Assembly (NCBI GenBank): GCA_950295325.1
Contig: OX485803.1
Location: forward strand, 9,922,001 to 9,986,000
Reading direction: 5' to 3'
Length of the DNA: 64,000 nt
Source of the DNA: Polytrichum commune
Lineage: Eukaryota > Streptophyta > Polytrichopsida > Polytrichales > Polytrichaceae
Position 1 is the stretch's first letter, and every line of letters begins with the position of its first letter. Made by a program: the position numbers and the translations under genes. Of the stretch, positions 25,890-38,804 are shown piece after piece. Under the pieces are notes generated by a model. The model saw only the letters and a program-made list of their open reading frames with translations. It did not search any database and was not told the DNA's origin.

Positions 25890-26855
25890 GGGCTGATCAC
25901 ACCGGCTAGCTCTAACACCATCCGTCGGCATCTCTGGATGTAATAATGTGAAAGTAATGGGCCAACATCTATTTCTCAACATAATCCCCAACAATTTCAT
26001 AGCCATAACTAGTGAATGGGGCGTTTATGGGTTGACTTAGATTTTTACCCCTCTTTCCACATATCATTCGGTGGTTGTCTAAGCTCATCCGGTTGATGCC
26101 TAAGCATATTAACTCAACTCGGTGAAAACCCTAACGTTTTCTTGGCTTCCCGGTCATTTTCTCTAAGTTTCTATAAATAATCAGTTACAAAACTGACAAA
26201 TAAAATAAGAACTCGGTTCACATACTAAATTTAATGTAATTTGCACAATAATTCAACTTTGATTACTACGTATGATAAAAAATCATTTCAAATCATATTT
26301 CGAAAGTAATTAGAATTATTCATGTATGAAAACATGAAACACCCTCAATAATACATGAAAACAACCAAAAACATCAAATAGGCACTTAAAAATATGAAAT
26401 CATCACCCTCAAAGATCAAATAAACGCTGCAAAACATTACAACAACGCTTAACAAAGGGATGGCGATGATAGCTTCGGTGCAGTCTCGCCGAGGCACCAT
26501 ATACGTAAACCTTTAAAGATAGAAAGAGACAGATGGAAGATCCAAGGTAAGGTGTGGGAGAACCAGTTATAACCGGAGATACCCTCGGGCAACCCAACTA
26601 AGAACCAGTGGGAGATGGTGTGGGGCAGCTAATATCCGCCCACTCTTGAATGGGAACGGATAAAAAACCGTCATCAACTTTACAGAAGCGGTTGATTTCC
26701 TCCTATACACTTAATTTTTTCCTTCGGTTATACGGCCTAAAATACTGAAATTAAACTGGTAATTTATCGATTTCACTCGGCTGATGTTACATTAAATGTC
26801 GGATCTCCCCATTCATTGGCCGGAACCGAAGGGAAAGTTTGGTGTGATCGGGGCA
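25890..26855. mobile_element. Putative TIR element of about 0.97 kb
   Basis: GGGCTGATCACACC at the left is matched by GGTGTGATCGGGGC at the right. TGAG flanks both sides (25886-25889 and 26856-26859) and may be a target duplication. No transposase is visible. The inverted repeats are short, so support is moderate. Confidence 0.45.
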
Positions 26856-26859
26856 TGAG

Positions 26860-28411
26860 TCTCTTAAGTGATTGGTTATGGGCGCCTCTACTCTAGACAC
26901 CAAGGAACCCTTAGCCTAGCCTAGCCCCCTCTTTGGGAACTGTATTCATACGGTGCCCAGCGGAATACTTTACGGTAAGTATCTGTTTGCGTAGACAATG
27001 GCCTCCTCACCTCAGCATCTTGTCCAAGTCAACCAAGAGTGCTATTTATACTGCGCAACACTCGCACCTAAGCTAATTTCCTTCTAGAACCGATCATTTC
27101 TCTCTCTCTCTCTCAATCCGTGTCTCTAAGCTTCCGCTTCAAGCATTGAGGCACCTACAAATTCCATTCACTCACCCAAGCATCCTATGATCCTAGCGCA
27201 CGTAAAGTAGCATCTCAAGTTACAATAGTTCCTGACTCCCAGGTGCATTCATAAGCTGCTTCCGGTTTCTCCTCCACATGAGTAAACAAGACTTGCACAT
27301 ACTTCTTAACACAGTGCATGATCACATAATCTGGGCCAGCAATCGATGTGCGTGCGAGATAAGAATGAGATTCGGCCCTTCACCTCTTTCCCCTATCAAA
27401 CTTCACTTCCACTTCCACTTGTAGGAGCAATTCTCTGGTGACAAGTGACAAGTGTAGGAGCCGTTCTCTTGGGGGTTCTTGCAACAAATCAGAAGTTCCA
27501 AAAGTGGTGGTGTCGATCGCTACAGTTATGAGTGAGCCAAGATGCCTTCTCCTTGTCCTTGTTGTTTCGGGCCTCATGTCGTCTTGTGTCTACAGGTGCT
27601 GATGATGATCAAGGTGAAGAAGAAGATTGTGATTAATTTGTTGTTGTTGTTGATGATGATGTTGTTGTTCTCGTTCTTGTTGGCATGCGAGGAGCATGTG
27701 AGATTGGGATTTTTCAGCTTCTGCTGGAAGTTGAGTTGGAAGCATGGTAGTACTATGTGGAGGGGTGGAGGGGTGGAGGGAGGGAGGGAGGGAGGGGAGG
27801 AACATACATGGTTGGATTATGTATAATGGCAGATTTGGAGTGCTCGCTTTGGAATTGACGGTGAGGGAGGAGAATGACAATCAAACCATGATTCACAATG
27901 TCGTTGTTCCATGGCTCCTCCTGGAAGCGGTGAAGCGTTGCTTTAGATCTCATTGCGTAGTACTGAAGGGCATGATGATGATAATGATGATGTGTTGCAT
28001 TTTGGGTTTCGCTTTACTTAGAGGAGGGGCTTGCCAACTACTCGAAATGAGATGATGGGCAACATACGGTTCAATTAATGGGTTGTCTCTTCTTTTTTTT
28101 GGCCTACGATGACCATCTCATCTCAAGTTGGTCACCCGCCAGATTCGAAGAACCTCATTCGAAATTCGGCCAAAAGCAAGTAGGCCGCCAAAAACAGGAA
28201 GAAGGAGAAGGAGAAGGAGTAGAAGAGACAGCACATTAATTCTTCCGTGTTATTGGTCGCCATTTCGAGTTGGCAAGCCCCTCCTGTGTTGTGGGAGTCC
28301 TGTCGGGGGTCTTGTGCGTTTGTTGTTGCAATTAAGTAGGTAGAGGTAAAGTATCGTCATGTATAGCGTGACTCCGTTTCGTGGTACCTGAACCAATTGG
28401 TTGTGGCAGCG
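26860..28411. other. Upstream region of the aldehyde dehydrogenase gene, low-complexity rich
   Basis: It contains a (TC)n tract near 27097-27113, TTG/GAT-rich stretches near 27635-27680, a GGGA array near 27770-27800 and a GAAGGA tract near 28195-28225. The last lies about 0.2 kb before the proposed first ATG and resembles plant GA-rich leaders. No other gene is supported. Confidence 0.4.
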
Positions 28412-31400
28412 ATGACTATGGCGGCAGCGACGTCCAAGGGGACAGCAGCACCGGGAAGGCTGGCCACGTTGCGGTTGAAATCGGCGCTCTTCCAAGACAA
28501 TCCTGTCAGATGTTCATTCCCCAGTGAGTTTTCCCCCGTGACTCAATCTGTTGAAGTTGAATGTAAGAATTGAACATCATTGTCGTCATGTACCATTTTA
28601 ACTACATGCATCATCTCTCCCTAACCCACGCCCTTTCTTGGGGTTTCTCTCCAGTCGCCTTACTCACTTTCGTGGTGTAATCTGGCATTTTCTTCGTGAA
28701 GTTGTCTTTCTTCGTTTCATCACTAATTCTCCGGATCGGAGAAAGAAAGAGTGAAAGAAAGAATCTGCGGAACCCTTAGGCAGGAGATCCACGAGACCTT
28801 GAATTCTGAAAACTGACAAAGTGCTGAGTTTCTTCCTCCCAATGCTTACATGCCCTAGAGAAGATAGTGTTTCTCGAAATGCTTAGTTTATTGGTCCTCA
28901 ATTTGTGCCCACTTTTCCCTAAAACGTTGGCGTGAGGCTGAGACCAATGTGTAGCAACTTAATGCACCCTCGATGAGGATGTAAGATTGCGCCGCGCACC
29001 GTGATTGCTCATAGTTCTATTCGGGTTGTTGGGATCAGGATTGAGTTAGTTTTTGAACAGATTCTGAGGTCCCTTTACACTGGAGAGGTTGAGAGCTTAA
29101 AGATTGAAATTCAAGAGCTTGAAGAAAGTAACTTAGGAGCCTTTTCATTGGCATGGAGCCTCTCTTTCTCATGCTTGTCCACTCAAGTCCACTTTACACA
29201 CTTTAAAAGCTTCAACTTTTTACGAGACTTTCAATGCTGTGATGGAGGCCATGTGCAATAAATCTGACAAACTCTTGATAAAAATAAATTTTGAGCTGCC
29301 TCGTAGCGCTAAAATTACTGAGACCTTTTCACGAGGATTTGGCGAAGCTCAAAGTAGTTTGAGGTTTGGATGGAAGCTTATCAAATCCAAGTACGAACTC
29401 CAAATTTTTTCAAGTTCAAGCTTTAATGTAAAAGGGGCCTCAGTACTGCACTATCCCCACAGAATGGCAGCATTAGAGGTGCTGCCGACCTGGTGGCACG
29501 GACCGCAGGCAAGGAAGTTGTGATGAGCAAGACCTGGTCATGATCTGTACCATTTGATATTGGTGGCAGATGATACCCCTTTTCTCTGAGCCCTCTCGTG
29601 GAAACAGGTGTCAAAGACGCCGGCAACGTCTTTGTACGTGTCGGCGACAGGGAATTGTTGCATACAAGTCTAACTCTCATCCCGTTGGGCGAAAACGCTG
29701 ATTGCTATATAGAGCCGGAGCATTTCTATGTAACGAAAATCTGGCACCCGAATTAGTTTACCTAGGCTAAATTAGGATGAATAACCAATAAACATGTAAG
29801 AGGGAGGTTTTTTTTGCAATGACTGAGACTAAATAATTTGAGGGTTTTTGAGATTAATTCCGGTGACCAGTGATTAGAAACAGTAACATCCGAAATGCAC
29901 GATATTTTTAGGGCATGAATAAGAGGTACGTTTATATGCAATACTGCCCTCTCGCTGTACATGTCGGTCAAATCATGAACATATGGTGGATCCGGTAACG
30001 TTCCCCCTTTTGCATCATTTACATGACCAAAGTTGTTACTGGCTACATCACAATCCAGGTCATCTTTGAATATGTCAAGCCTCAAATTTAGCAAACCACC
30101 AAAAATTACACATTACTGGACTTTATATTGCTGAATCGTACTTGCCTCTACTTGCCTCTTCAGAAAAAGGCCAAAAGTTAGGTGCCAGACATAGTTTTCG
30201 TTTTCTACTTTTTCCATTCCGGAGTACTCTAGACGTGGGACATAACCAGTATCAGGCAAGATTATTATTAGGCTTTGAAGCTGGGGTTTTGCTGAGACAA
30301 GCCGGTTTTTAAGTTACGCAAGGTATTGGCGGCATGATCAAATTTGAAAGAAGTTAAAATTTTAATATCCCTGTTTCTCGACCTAGTTGGTGGGTATCTC
30401 AGAGTGAGCGAATCTTTTTATATCAAGTTATGATTTAGGTCAAATACCATTCTAAATCATATTGGCACTAGGGCAAATTTTATGGAGGTATAAATTTTCT
30501 TGGATGATATGTAGACCCAAAATGATATTGAAAACAAAATGCCCTCAAATACCCATACCCTACTAGTATCAAAAAATGTTAAATCCTCGTTATATATACC
30601 TGAATGGTATCATAATAAGATTATACCATTCCAACACTGGTTGTTATCCTGCAGCAGAGTAATTTCTCGGCTCTTGACCACTTCCGGAGTACAGTAGCAA
30701 TGACTGTCGAAGAGCTATTACTATTGTTCATTACAAGACATTTTTACATACAGAAGAAGTCTGAAATGAATATCCTGCACGTGTGATTTTATATCCAAAA
30801 GAATGTCAAATTACGGAGAGAATACTGTTAGACACTAAGCAGTGCGAGGAATGATGCCATGTACTTGGAATCATGTGCAACGGATTTCTGTGGTTGGCTT
30901 TGGTATCAAAAACAATAAGTCGTATTCTTTAGTTTCAATTTGGATGGGCTGTGGGATTCGCCAAAATTCTGATTGGTGGCTCTTGTATTTTTCTTAGCGA
31001 GGTGATTTGGTAGGACATAGATTTAACCTTCAAGCTCAATCATGTTTCAAAAGAGAAATTTGCTGGAAGATCATGGTAGCTTGGATCTAGTATCTTACAT
31101 ATGTTTCCTACACATTGGTTTCTCTGTTTCCCAATAGTTTAGAATCTGGTGCACCTCAAATTGCAACTGACCAACGGTTAATGCTGAGTCAGTGTTGATA
31201 TGTACCCTTCAGGGTTTAATACGTTTTCAGTGCTAACTCAGCATGTAGCTAATGATTCTTATCAACATTGATTCAACTCGTAATTCAACCTTTTGAGTGT
31301 TGCAACTACAAAACATAGAAACAAAAGATGAAAATTGCAACCCTATGGTTAGTAGCAAGAATTCAATGTTGTAGTTTGATGTGATTGAATCAATGTGACA

Positions 31401-34400
31401 TTAATGTTGATGAACAAATTTAGAGGTTTGTGATGTTTTCTTTGCTGCTTGAGCAGATCCAAGAAGATTGCTGAATGTTTGAGCTACTCTTGTTTGCAGA
31501 GCCAAAAGGCAGGAGCAGGAGTCTGGAGTTTGACAGAACAGTCTTGAATTGTAGAGCGGTGTTGGCGACTGAGCCTATTGAAGTTCCTGTTGAACCACCC
31601 TTTGTGATTCAACACACAAAGTTGTTCATTAATAGCAACTTTGTGGATGCGGTCTCAGGTAGGGTCAGACCCTCAAATAGATTTTGTTCATCAAATATGT
31701 GTAGTCTACAGGACTGGCTTCTGTGCACTTTTTCAGTTCTATTACATTAGTGGTCAGGCCAAGCAATTTTGTGGACGTGTCTTCGTGATTGGATAGGGGG
31801 AGACACATTTAAGTTATCCTTAAACTCAATGGGACTTTTTGGGGGGAGTTTGGTCCCCTATGATTTTTTATGGGTTGTTTTGCATACAAAATCAATTTTT
31901 TTTTCACTTGTGGTGCATGTTTGGAGGTAGTGTTTGAATTTGAATGAAGAGCAACTTGAGGGCCAAATTCATTTTAGCACACCTCTCATCATGCTCAAAT
32001 GAGTTTGATCCTCAATGAATTGATGTTCATACCTCCACACTACCTCCAAGTATGCACTGGAACCTTACCAACATGGAAGGTCTTGCATGCAAAAGAACCA
32101 TCTCCCAAACAAACCTCATGTTGAGTTAGAGAATAACTATATTATCTCCTGCAATCGATGACCATGGCATGTGTCGCCCTGCATGTCAGCTGTAGTAGGC
32201 ACCTAATACCTACCTCGTTACCATTGCAGTTTGGTAGGTTAGGGACCTCTATAGCCCGTGGCAGGGCTTCTTTGCATCCATTACCTAGTTCGTCACATTG
32301 CACCATCATATTTTGCTAAGGCATTCTCTAAAACTCAATACAGCTATGTCCTCATGATTCTTGAAAAGAATGGGCTTGAGAGCCTTGTCAGACTGAATAA
32401 TTAGTACTTCACATCAGATAAATTGAGCAAAAGGCTACATTCTAATTCCCAGTAGATTGGCATATCCCAGTAGATTGGCATATTGACTCATAATCCAAAA
32501 ATTGTTTGGAACTTTACTTGGCGGCTGTTGTTCTGTGTCAAAAATCAATTCTCTGATCCCATTTGTGTAGTCCAAGTTTACTGCTCAAAGCTATTAGAAC
32601 TGTTACTTTTTAGCAGTTACATTGCCTTACTTGGGATGAGGTTATTTTGTTGTGCATCACAGGAAAAACCTTTTCAGCAGTGGATCCAAGGTTGGGTGAG
32701 GTGGCTGCTGAAGTGGCTGAAGCAGGCCGAGAAGATGTTGACAAGGCTGTCAAAGCAGCCCGCAAAGCCTTCGAGGAAGGCCCTTGGCCCCGGATGCCAG
32801 GCTGTGTATGCACCTCATTTTACACTTTTATTTTGGTATTTTGGTATTTTTGGTCTTTTGGTTTTTTTAAATTCATTTTGATTTACTGAACAATGACCAT
32901 TGTCAAGGAGTAATATTACAACCACAGTTACACCTCGAGCCAACTCAAAAGGGGGACCTCATTTAACACTTGATTAGGAATTGCAATTGAGTGTCACTTG
33001 AAGCTGGTCACTTGAAGTCATGTTTGTGTAAATTTGAAGATTTTGTAAGCACCTCTAAGCAGCAATGGTGCCACTAGGTAAAACAAATTTCCTGGGTTTG
33101 AATGTGGGCGTTCCAGTGTGCAAGAATTATCTCTATAAATCAATAAAGGAGATGCAAACTATTTTAGACACTGTGTTCAACAAGGCTTAGTTTTCCAGGG
33201 GCTCAGAGGAGAAACAAATTCTCTATATTGTATCATGTTTCAATATACGCTTAAGTATGCGTAGTATCATTAAATTGTAGAAAATCCCTGGTTTAGGAAA
33301 TCCATACATTCCTTTTATTGTCTGATTGAGAATTCCACTGCAGGAACGGGCACGCATTTTGAATCGTGTAGCAGATAAGATTGAGGAGCATATCGATGAG
33401 CTTTCTGCCCTAGACACGATCAACATGGGCAAAGTGTATGATATGGGACGCTTGGCTGAGGCGCCCCTTGCTGTTGGATTGTTTCGATACTATGCAGGTA
33501 ATATCCACACATTATTTCCACCCTGACTAGACAAATAGAGTGGCCCACTTTAATTATTTCTAATTAATTTTCTACCCACACTACTAGGACTAATTGCAAG
33601 ATAATCTATAAATCAATAAAGTACTTGCACAATAATCTCAATTGCAAGATCTGGACTGAGAGGTTACCTATCCTGGTGACTGCATTGTTAACCTTACAGA
33701 TAATTGAAACTTAAAAAGCACATGCTTTGTGGAGCAATAAATCTAGAGTTGTAGAGATCCATTCCATGAATAGTCTTGTGAACATTTCATTTACAAAGAA
33801 ATAAGTACACAGAATTTTCACATCAAATCAAAGTTGACTCTTGAGCTGCAGAAGAGGAAAATAAGTCCTACTCATCAAGGTTTGGGATTAAGGGTGGATT
33901 TACAATAGGCTCCAAGACCAAAATAGACTCCAAAATCGAGTGATCTTACTGGTCGAGAGCAAAATTTTGGACCTGAGGAGTTTGTGCAAAGCAATGTGAA
34001 TTTCACGTCAAAGGCCTTAGGGATGTGATCCTTTGCAGACATTCTCCTGAAAGTTGAAAGTTATACTTTTTTGTTTTTTTGTTGTTTTTGTCATAGGATG
34101 GTGTGACAAGATACATGGGATGACTTTGCCAACCGAAGGACCATTTCATGCATACACACTCCACGAGCCAATTGGGGTTGTCGGGTCGATTTTACCATGG
34201 AATGCTCCCCTGTATCTTACTGCAATGAAATTGGCTCCAGCTCTTGCTTGTGGGAACACAATTGTCCTCAAGCCAGCAGAGCAGAGCCCACTCTCAGCTC
34301 TCTTAATCGCTAAGCTTGCTTCTGAGGTGCATTCCGTGTTCCAAAAATACATCCTTTATATACTTCCATTTTAAGCTGACTCTATCAGAAAGAACCCAGT

Positions 34401-37400
34401 CTAAATTTAACTCATTCTTCAAGTGCACTTTTGAAATCGGTTGAATACCTCAATGCCATTGAAGATTTGGGTTCAAGTGCATAGCCTGGGTACCATTGGA
34501 TGCTACTCATAACTAATGTTTCAGATCATCAATATGACATTTGAAAATATTTTGATTCTCTGCTTGACTTAAGATAATATATTAAGATAAGTTTCAAATC
34601 TGTAAATATGTAACAAACATGAATTGAAGACTTGGTTTGACTTGTAGAAGTTGTATACATAGGTCGTGCATTGAGCCCCTTGGTCCTTCAACGGTGAAGC
34701 ATGATATATTTGACTTTTGTAGCGTAATTAATCCCATTCATTTATCCAACTGGAGGTTGGCATAAGGCTGAGTGCGATAATTGCACATAATGTACCTCAT
34801 ATGTTTCTTCCACACAATACTTGCAAGGGCCTTTGGAACAATTGGCCAAACAGGTTGGTGTGCAATCTTATTTTTTGGTTATCACAAGGCCACAAACATG
34901 GTTTTTGTGTTTGGTTTGAGGGTGGAATTTCACTGCAGTACATCATGACTTCTTTATTCCTGGATTTGACTTCTAAAGTGGTTTAAGCATCTCTGTTGGC
35001 ATAATTTCAATGTCAGGGTTTTCTGCCAATAGATTCAAGAATACACTTATCTGTGTTTATTCCGGTGCAATGTGCCATACAATTTGTTCATGTTTCTCTC
35101 AATTGAGCAATGCGACCAATAGCGCAGTTTTGAATCTCACTCAATCCAATCTCTCATTGTCTGGTCCCTGCCTGTGGTGAATTTTTCACTTGAAAAAAAT
35201 GCCAATGTTTTTTAGATCTTAAAAAATTATACCTGGCCATAGAGAAGAAGCAGCTCTGACACTCTGTATCTGTGTACTACTGCAGGCAGGGTTACCAGAG
35301 GGAGTTTTGAATGTTGTCACAGGCAAGGCTGAAACTGGAAAGTACATTACAAGCCACATGGACATTGACAAGGTATGACAACAACCTTCTTGGAGTTAAC
35401 AACCTTCTTGGAGTTATTTTGTAGTGGGTGATTGCTCACTGTGTCATGGTTCAACTTGTAATTTTCCATTTCAAGAGAAAGGCAGCCACTTTGTGAACAT
35501 TGCACAAATTGAATTTCAAATATCACTGACATTTGGGAGCTTTTTCTTGGAGGTTAGTCGGTCTTGTTGGCAAGCCTCCAGTTTGGTCTTACAAGGAATA
35601 TCCCGGAAGCCTAAAACCTTGGGCAAACAACCTGTGCTGCATATTAGGTCTTTCATCTGAAATAATAAAAACGTCAGATTCTTCCAGGTTAACTTTTAAA
35701 GGACCAGGGGTGACTTTATATGGGATATGTGATGATTTGTACGAACCCTCAACAGGTGTTAAAATGATATTTTATTTGGTCTATCATATTGACTCCATGT
35801 CTAGCACAACCTATCAGAAAGAGGAAGTGAAAGTAAAGTCATGTCTGACAACGGTGATTAGATATGTGTGATATGTATTTGAATCTAGGTCATGTATACA
35901 AGCTCAAGTCTTTCCATAAGTCATTCTTCATATATGTGTACTTTGATTGGAATAATGCATATGATTAATTGGCTAATTTAGATAGGTCCGCTTTCGACAA
36001 TTTTATTTGAAAATATCAAGAGGTAATTTTAAACCCCTCCGACTGATTCCTTCAGGCCCATAAGGGGCTTCTCAGACCTTTAAAGGTTAAGAGTGGACGT
36101 AGTCTAAAGTTTTTCTTTATGTGAAACCAAAGTCCAAATGCACTGTAATTTGGGTACAGGTGGCCTTCACAGGATCCACAGAGGCGGGGCGCGATGTGAT
36201 GCAATCTGCTGCCTGGAGCAACCTAAAACCTGTGACTCTTGAACTTGGTGGGAAGTCTCCAATGATTATCTTTGATGATGCGGATATGGAGGCTTCCGTA
36301 GAGGCTGCACATCAAGCTATCTTCTATAATCAGGTCCTCTTTTCTCACTTTTTTTAGCTACAACCTCAATATAAAAAAAGGATAACATCCAAAGTTTGCC
36401 AACACTAGCATGAAATATAGGAGCTCTTCACCCGCATGCTATTGCCTTCCTTAAGAGGTGGACCCCTTCTAGTGGGATTTAGTGGACCATAGCAGGCAAC
36501 ACTAGCATGGCTTGTTGGAGAATGGAACTCACACTACTTGCAAGATGGAGACAGTCCCAACAATTCAAGCTATTGGCTTGATGCAAACCTAATTACAATA
36601 ATTTCAAGGTTAATCGAGGTAGAATTTGGTCTGATGATCTTTCCTCAACATCTTGCAGGGACAAATGTGTGTTGCGGGGTCACGGACATTTGTGCATGAA
36701 AGAGTGTACGATGAATATATTGAGAAAGCGAAAGCCCGTGCCCAAATGCGTGTTGTGGGAGACCCCTTCAGAGCCGGTGTTGAACAAGGTCCCCAGGTAC
36801 CATGTTTGCCTATTCAGGGCCACTTTACAGTAGAGCTTGAAGGCCCATGACCACTGAAAAAAAATCTCATATTGGTGGAAAATGCTGAGACTGTCACACT
36901 TCACTTCACACTAGAGTTTGAGGGCTTGAGGGACCAAAGGAAGTTTAAATGAGAACAAACCTACATGGGACAATGGATAATGTTTCATGGTCTACCAGAT
37001 TCTACGTCAATGCCATCTCAAAGAGGTGCCAAGTCTAACACAAAACTGGGAGATCATGACATTTCAAAATCTCACAACCCTTAATTTATATAACTTATTG
37101 TGTAGAAGGACCCACACGAATAGGATGATAATGGAATAACATTTGCTTGAGAGCCTGGTCGTGTTTGTCTTTACACTTACACCTGAAAGCCTGCAACCAT
37201 GCAAATTTTAATATTAATTTTCCATGGTATGGCCTTCAGGTGAGTTTCAAGGGCCCTTGCAATCTCATGGTCACAGCCCTTGACCATAGTGTAAGTGGCC
37301 CCAAGTCGGACGAAAGAATTGGCGATATTGCTAGTTCTATCTAGACCAGAGAAGGCCTCTGCATAAGGACACAGGATTGTTGGGTGTTGCTTTGTGTTGT

Positions 37401-38804
37401 TGTGTTCATTTTATTCATTGAGATTATGACATTTATGAAGTAAAAGTTGTGGGAGCATTATTGTTTAAATACACTTCAATGTTTCATACCCAATCACTGA
37501 ATGTATGTGCAGGTGGATAGTGCCCATTTCGACAAAGTGATGAGCTACATTCAGGCTGGAAAGGATGACGGTGCACAGCTGATCACAGGTGGTGAGCGAG
37601 TGGGAACCAAGGGCTACTTCATCCAACCCACCATTTTTGGTGATGTTCAGGTGTGCAGTTGTAAATGATATATTGCAAGATGATACTAAGGTAAAGAGGC
37701 CTTTTGTGGTTACAATTTTAGACCAGACAGATCTATTTGAGTGGTGTGGGGTTAAGTGGGGATCTAAGGATGGACAACCAAAAAAACATGTTTTTAAAAG
37801 AAATTGGACTACGTGCCCAAAATTTGTCAATCATTCTAAGCTTAGTTATAATCAACATAAATGGTACCTATATGGCCAATTAATAAGCCCGAAAATCTTC
37901 ACATGATATTGAGTAAGACTTTCATATGAGCTGTGAAAGTTATGAGGAAATTAGCTACGGACAAAATTTAGAATTGACAATCATCTTGCACTAAGGGTTA
38001 GTTTCCATGTAGGCTGCTCACCCACGAGATTCTAGTGGAAATGTAGATGCCATCATGTAGAATCTACATTTCCACTAGAATTTGGTGGGTGCTCGGCCTA
38101 CATGGAAACTGACCCTTATTATGCGTTTTGCATCCTACTAGAAGTAGGTGCAGAGCTTAAAAGTGTCCATTTAAGGTCCGCTTACCTTATTCTGCTCATC
38201 AACCCGGGATAGACCCAATTGTGTATAACTGGGATGAGGTTACTGTGTGATAGCTGGCACAGAAATGAATTTCATATTCGAGAAATTTTTGTCATGCTGA
38301 TTGGTTCTGCAGGATAACATGCGAATCTGCAAAGAGGAGATTTTTGGACCTGTAATGTCAGTCATCAAATTTAAGTAAGTCTTTTTGAGCTCTCCTGCAT
38401 TTGACACCTAAATTTCAAACCCCAAACCCTAACCCTAAACATTTGACTAGAAGTATTGTGCTCCCTCTTGAAGTTTTGCATCAGAATGGATAGACAATTT
38501 TATGATATAAATGGTATTTATAATATACAGGACGGTAGAAGAGGTGATTCGGCGGGCAAATGCATCGGATTATGGATTGGGAGCAGCTGTCATGTCAAAA
38601 AACATAGATACTGTGAACACTTTGACACGGGCACTCAAGGCTGGCACCATATGGGTGAACACTTTTGGAATTTTAAACCCATCAGCCCCATTTGGAGGAT
38701 ACAAACTGAGTGGGTTTGGAAGAGAGAATGGTGCTCATGTGTTGGCAAATTACCAACAAGTCAAGTCAGTGATCATGCCCATCTACTCCCCAACTTATCT
38801 ATGA
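28412..38804 (+). CDS. Aldehyde dehydrogenase, family 2 (NAD-dependent), probably organelle-targeted
   Basis: Exons 28412-28523, 31500-31658, 32663-32805, 33344-33497, 34097-34326, 35286-35372, 36160-36333, 36659-36796, 37513-37650, 38313-38374 and 38531-38804 keep phase and give 556 residues. The enzyme oxidises aldehydes to acids with NAD(P)+. Key residues are present: LPWN (Asn about 225), the dinucleotide-fold FTGSTEAG (298-305), the general base in LELGGKSP (Glu about 323), the nucleophile in GQMCVAG (Cys about 357), EEIFGPV, and [15 protein letters not shown] near the C-terminus. The first exon encodes a Ser/Ala/Arg/Leu-rich, acid-poor stretch ([20 protein letters not shown]) like an organellar presequence. 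It is the least certain exon: an alternative start is ATG 31475 in the next exon, just after an in-frame TGA, with 28.4 kb then non-coding. The family includes mitochondrial ALDH2B and cytosolic ALDH2C (coniferaldehyde) enzymes; I cannot assign the subgroup. Confidence 0.9.
30380..30652. repeat. Dispersed repeat family F6, copy 2 (dehydrogenase intron 1)
   Basis: Shares ctcaaatacccataccctac, ctagtatcaaaaaatg, aaatcctcgttat and ccaacactggttgt with the copy at 5590-5895. Non-coding, in the long first intron. Confidence 0.65.
31905..32062. repeat. Fold-back element in dehydrogenase intron 2
   Basis: tggtgcatgtttggaggtag near 31911 pairs with ctacctccaagtatgcact ending near 32060. The loop is AT-rich and non-coding. 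Probably a MITE. Confidence 0.65.
32145..32300. repeat. Dispersed repeat family F10, copy 1 (dehydrogenase intron 2)
   Basis: Shares tacctacctc, cttggtaggtt-type and gcatccattacctagttc words, in order, with 52965-53165 in the same orientation. Non-coding; element type unknown. Confidence 0.55.
36817..37302. mobile_element. TIR element, family F3, copy 1 (dehydrogenase intron after exon 8)
   Basis: GGGCCACTTTACAGTAGAGC at the left is mirrored at the right by ccatagtgtaagtggccc. Interior words (tcatattggtggaaaatgc, gcttgagagcctggtc) match the copy at 47714-48216. It begins only about 20 bp after the exon's GT donor at 36797, yet leaves the splice site intact. Confidence 0.75.
37725..37885. repeat. 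Dispersed repeat family F7, copy in dehydrogenase intron 9
   Basis: Contains gttaagtggggatctaagg, cttagttataatcaacataa and ctatatggcc, shared in order with 42190-42375 and 59335-59515 (same orientation). Inverse copies lie at 57090-57240, 62700-62870 and, partially, 53935-54030. Confidence 0.6.
37994..38116. mobile_element. Fold-back MITE, family F1, copy 3 (123 bp, near-perfect hairpin)
   Basis: AGGGTTAGTTTCCATGTAGG at the left pairs with cctacatggaaactgaccct at the right, and pairing continues nearly to the centre (gtagat / atctac). TA flanks both ends. The least decayed copy, in the intron between 37650 and 38313. Confidence 0.88.
38417..38440. repeat. Short interstitial telomere-like repeat
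   Basis: AACCCTAACCCTAAAC with preceding variants lies in the intron just upstream of the last dehydrogenase exon. CCCTAAA is the plant telomere unit. Confidence 0.7.

Noticed and set aside
27542-27826. 94-codon frame with a Leu/Met-rich stretch resembling a membrane protein
   Set aside because: It is produced by TTG/GAT and GGGA simple repeats; no conserved motif and no supporting splice signals.
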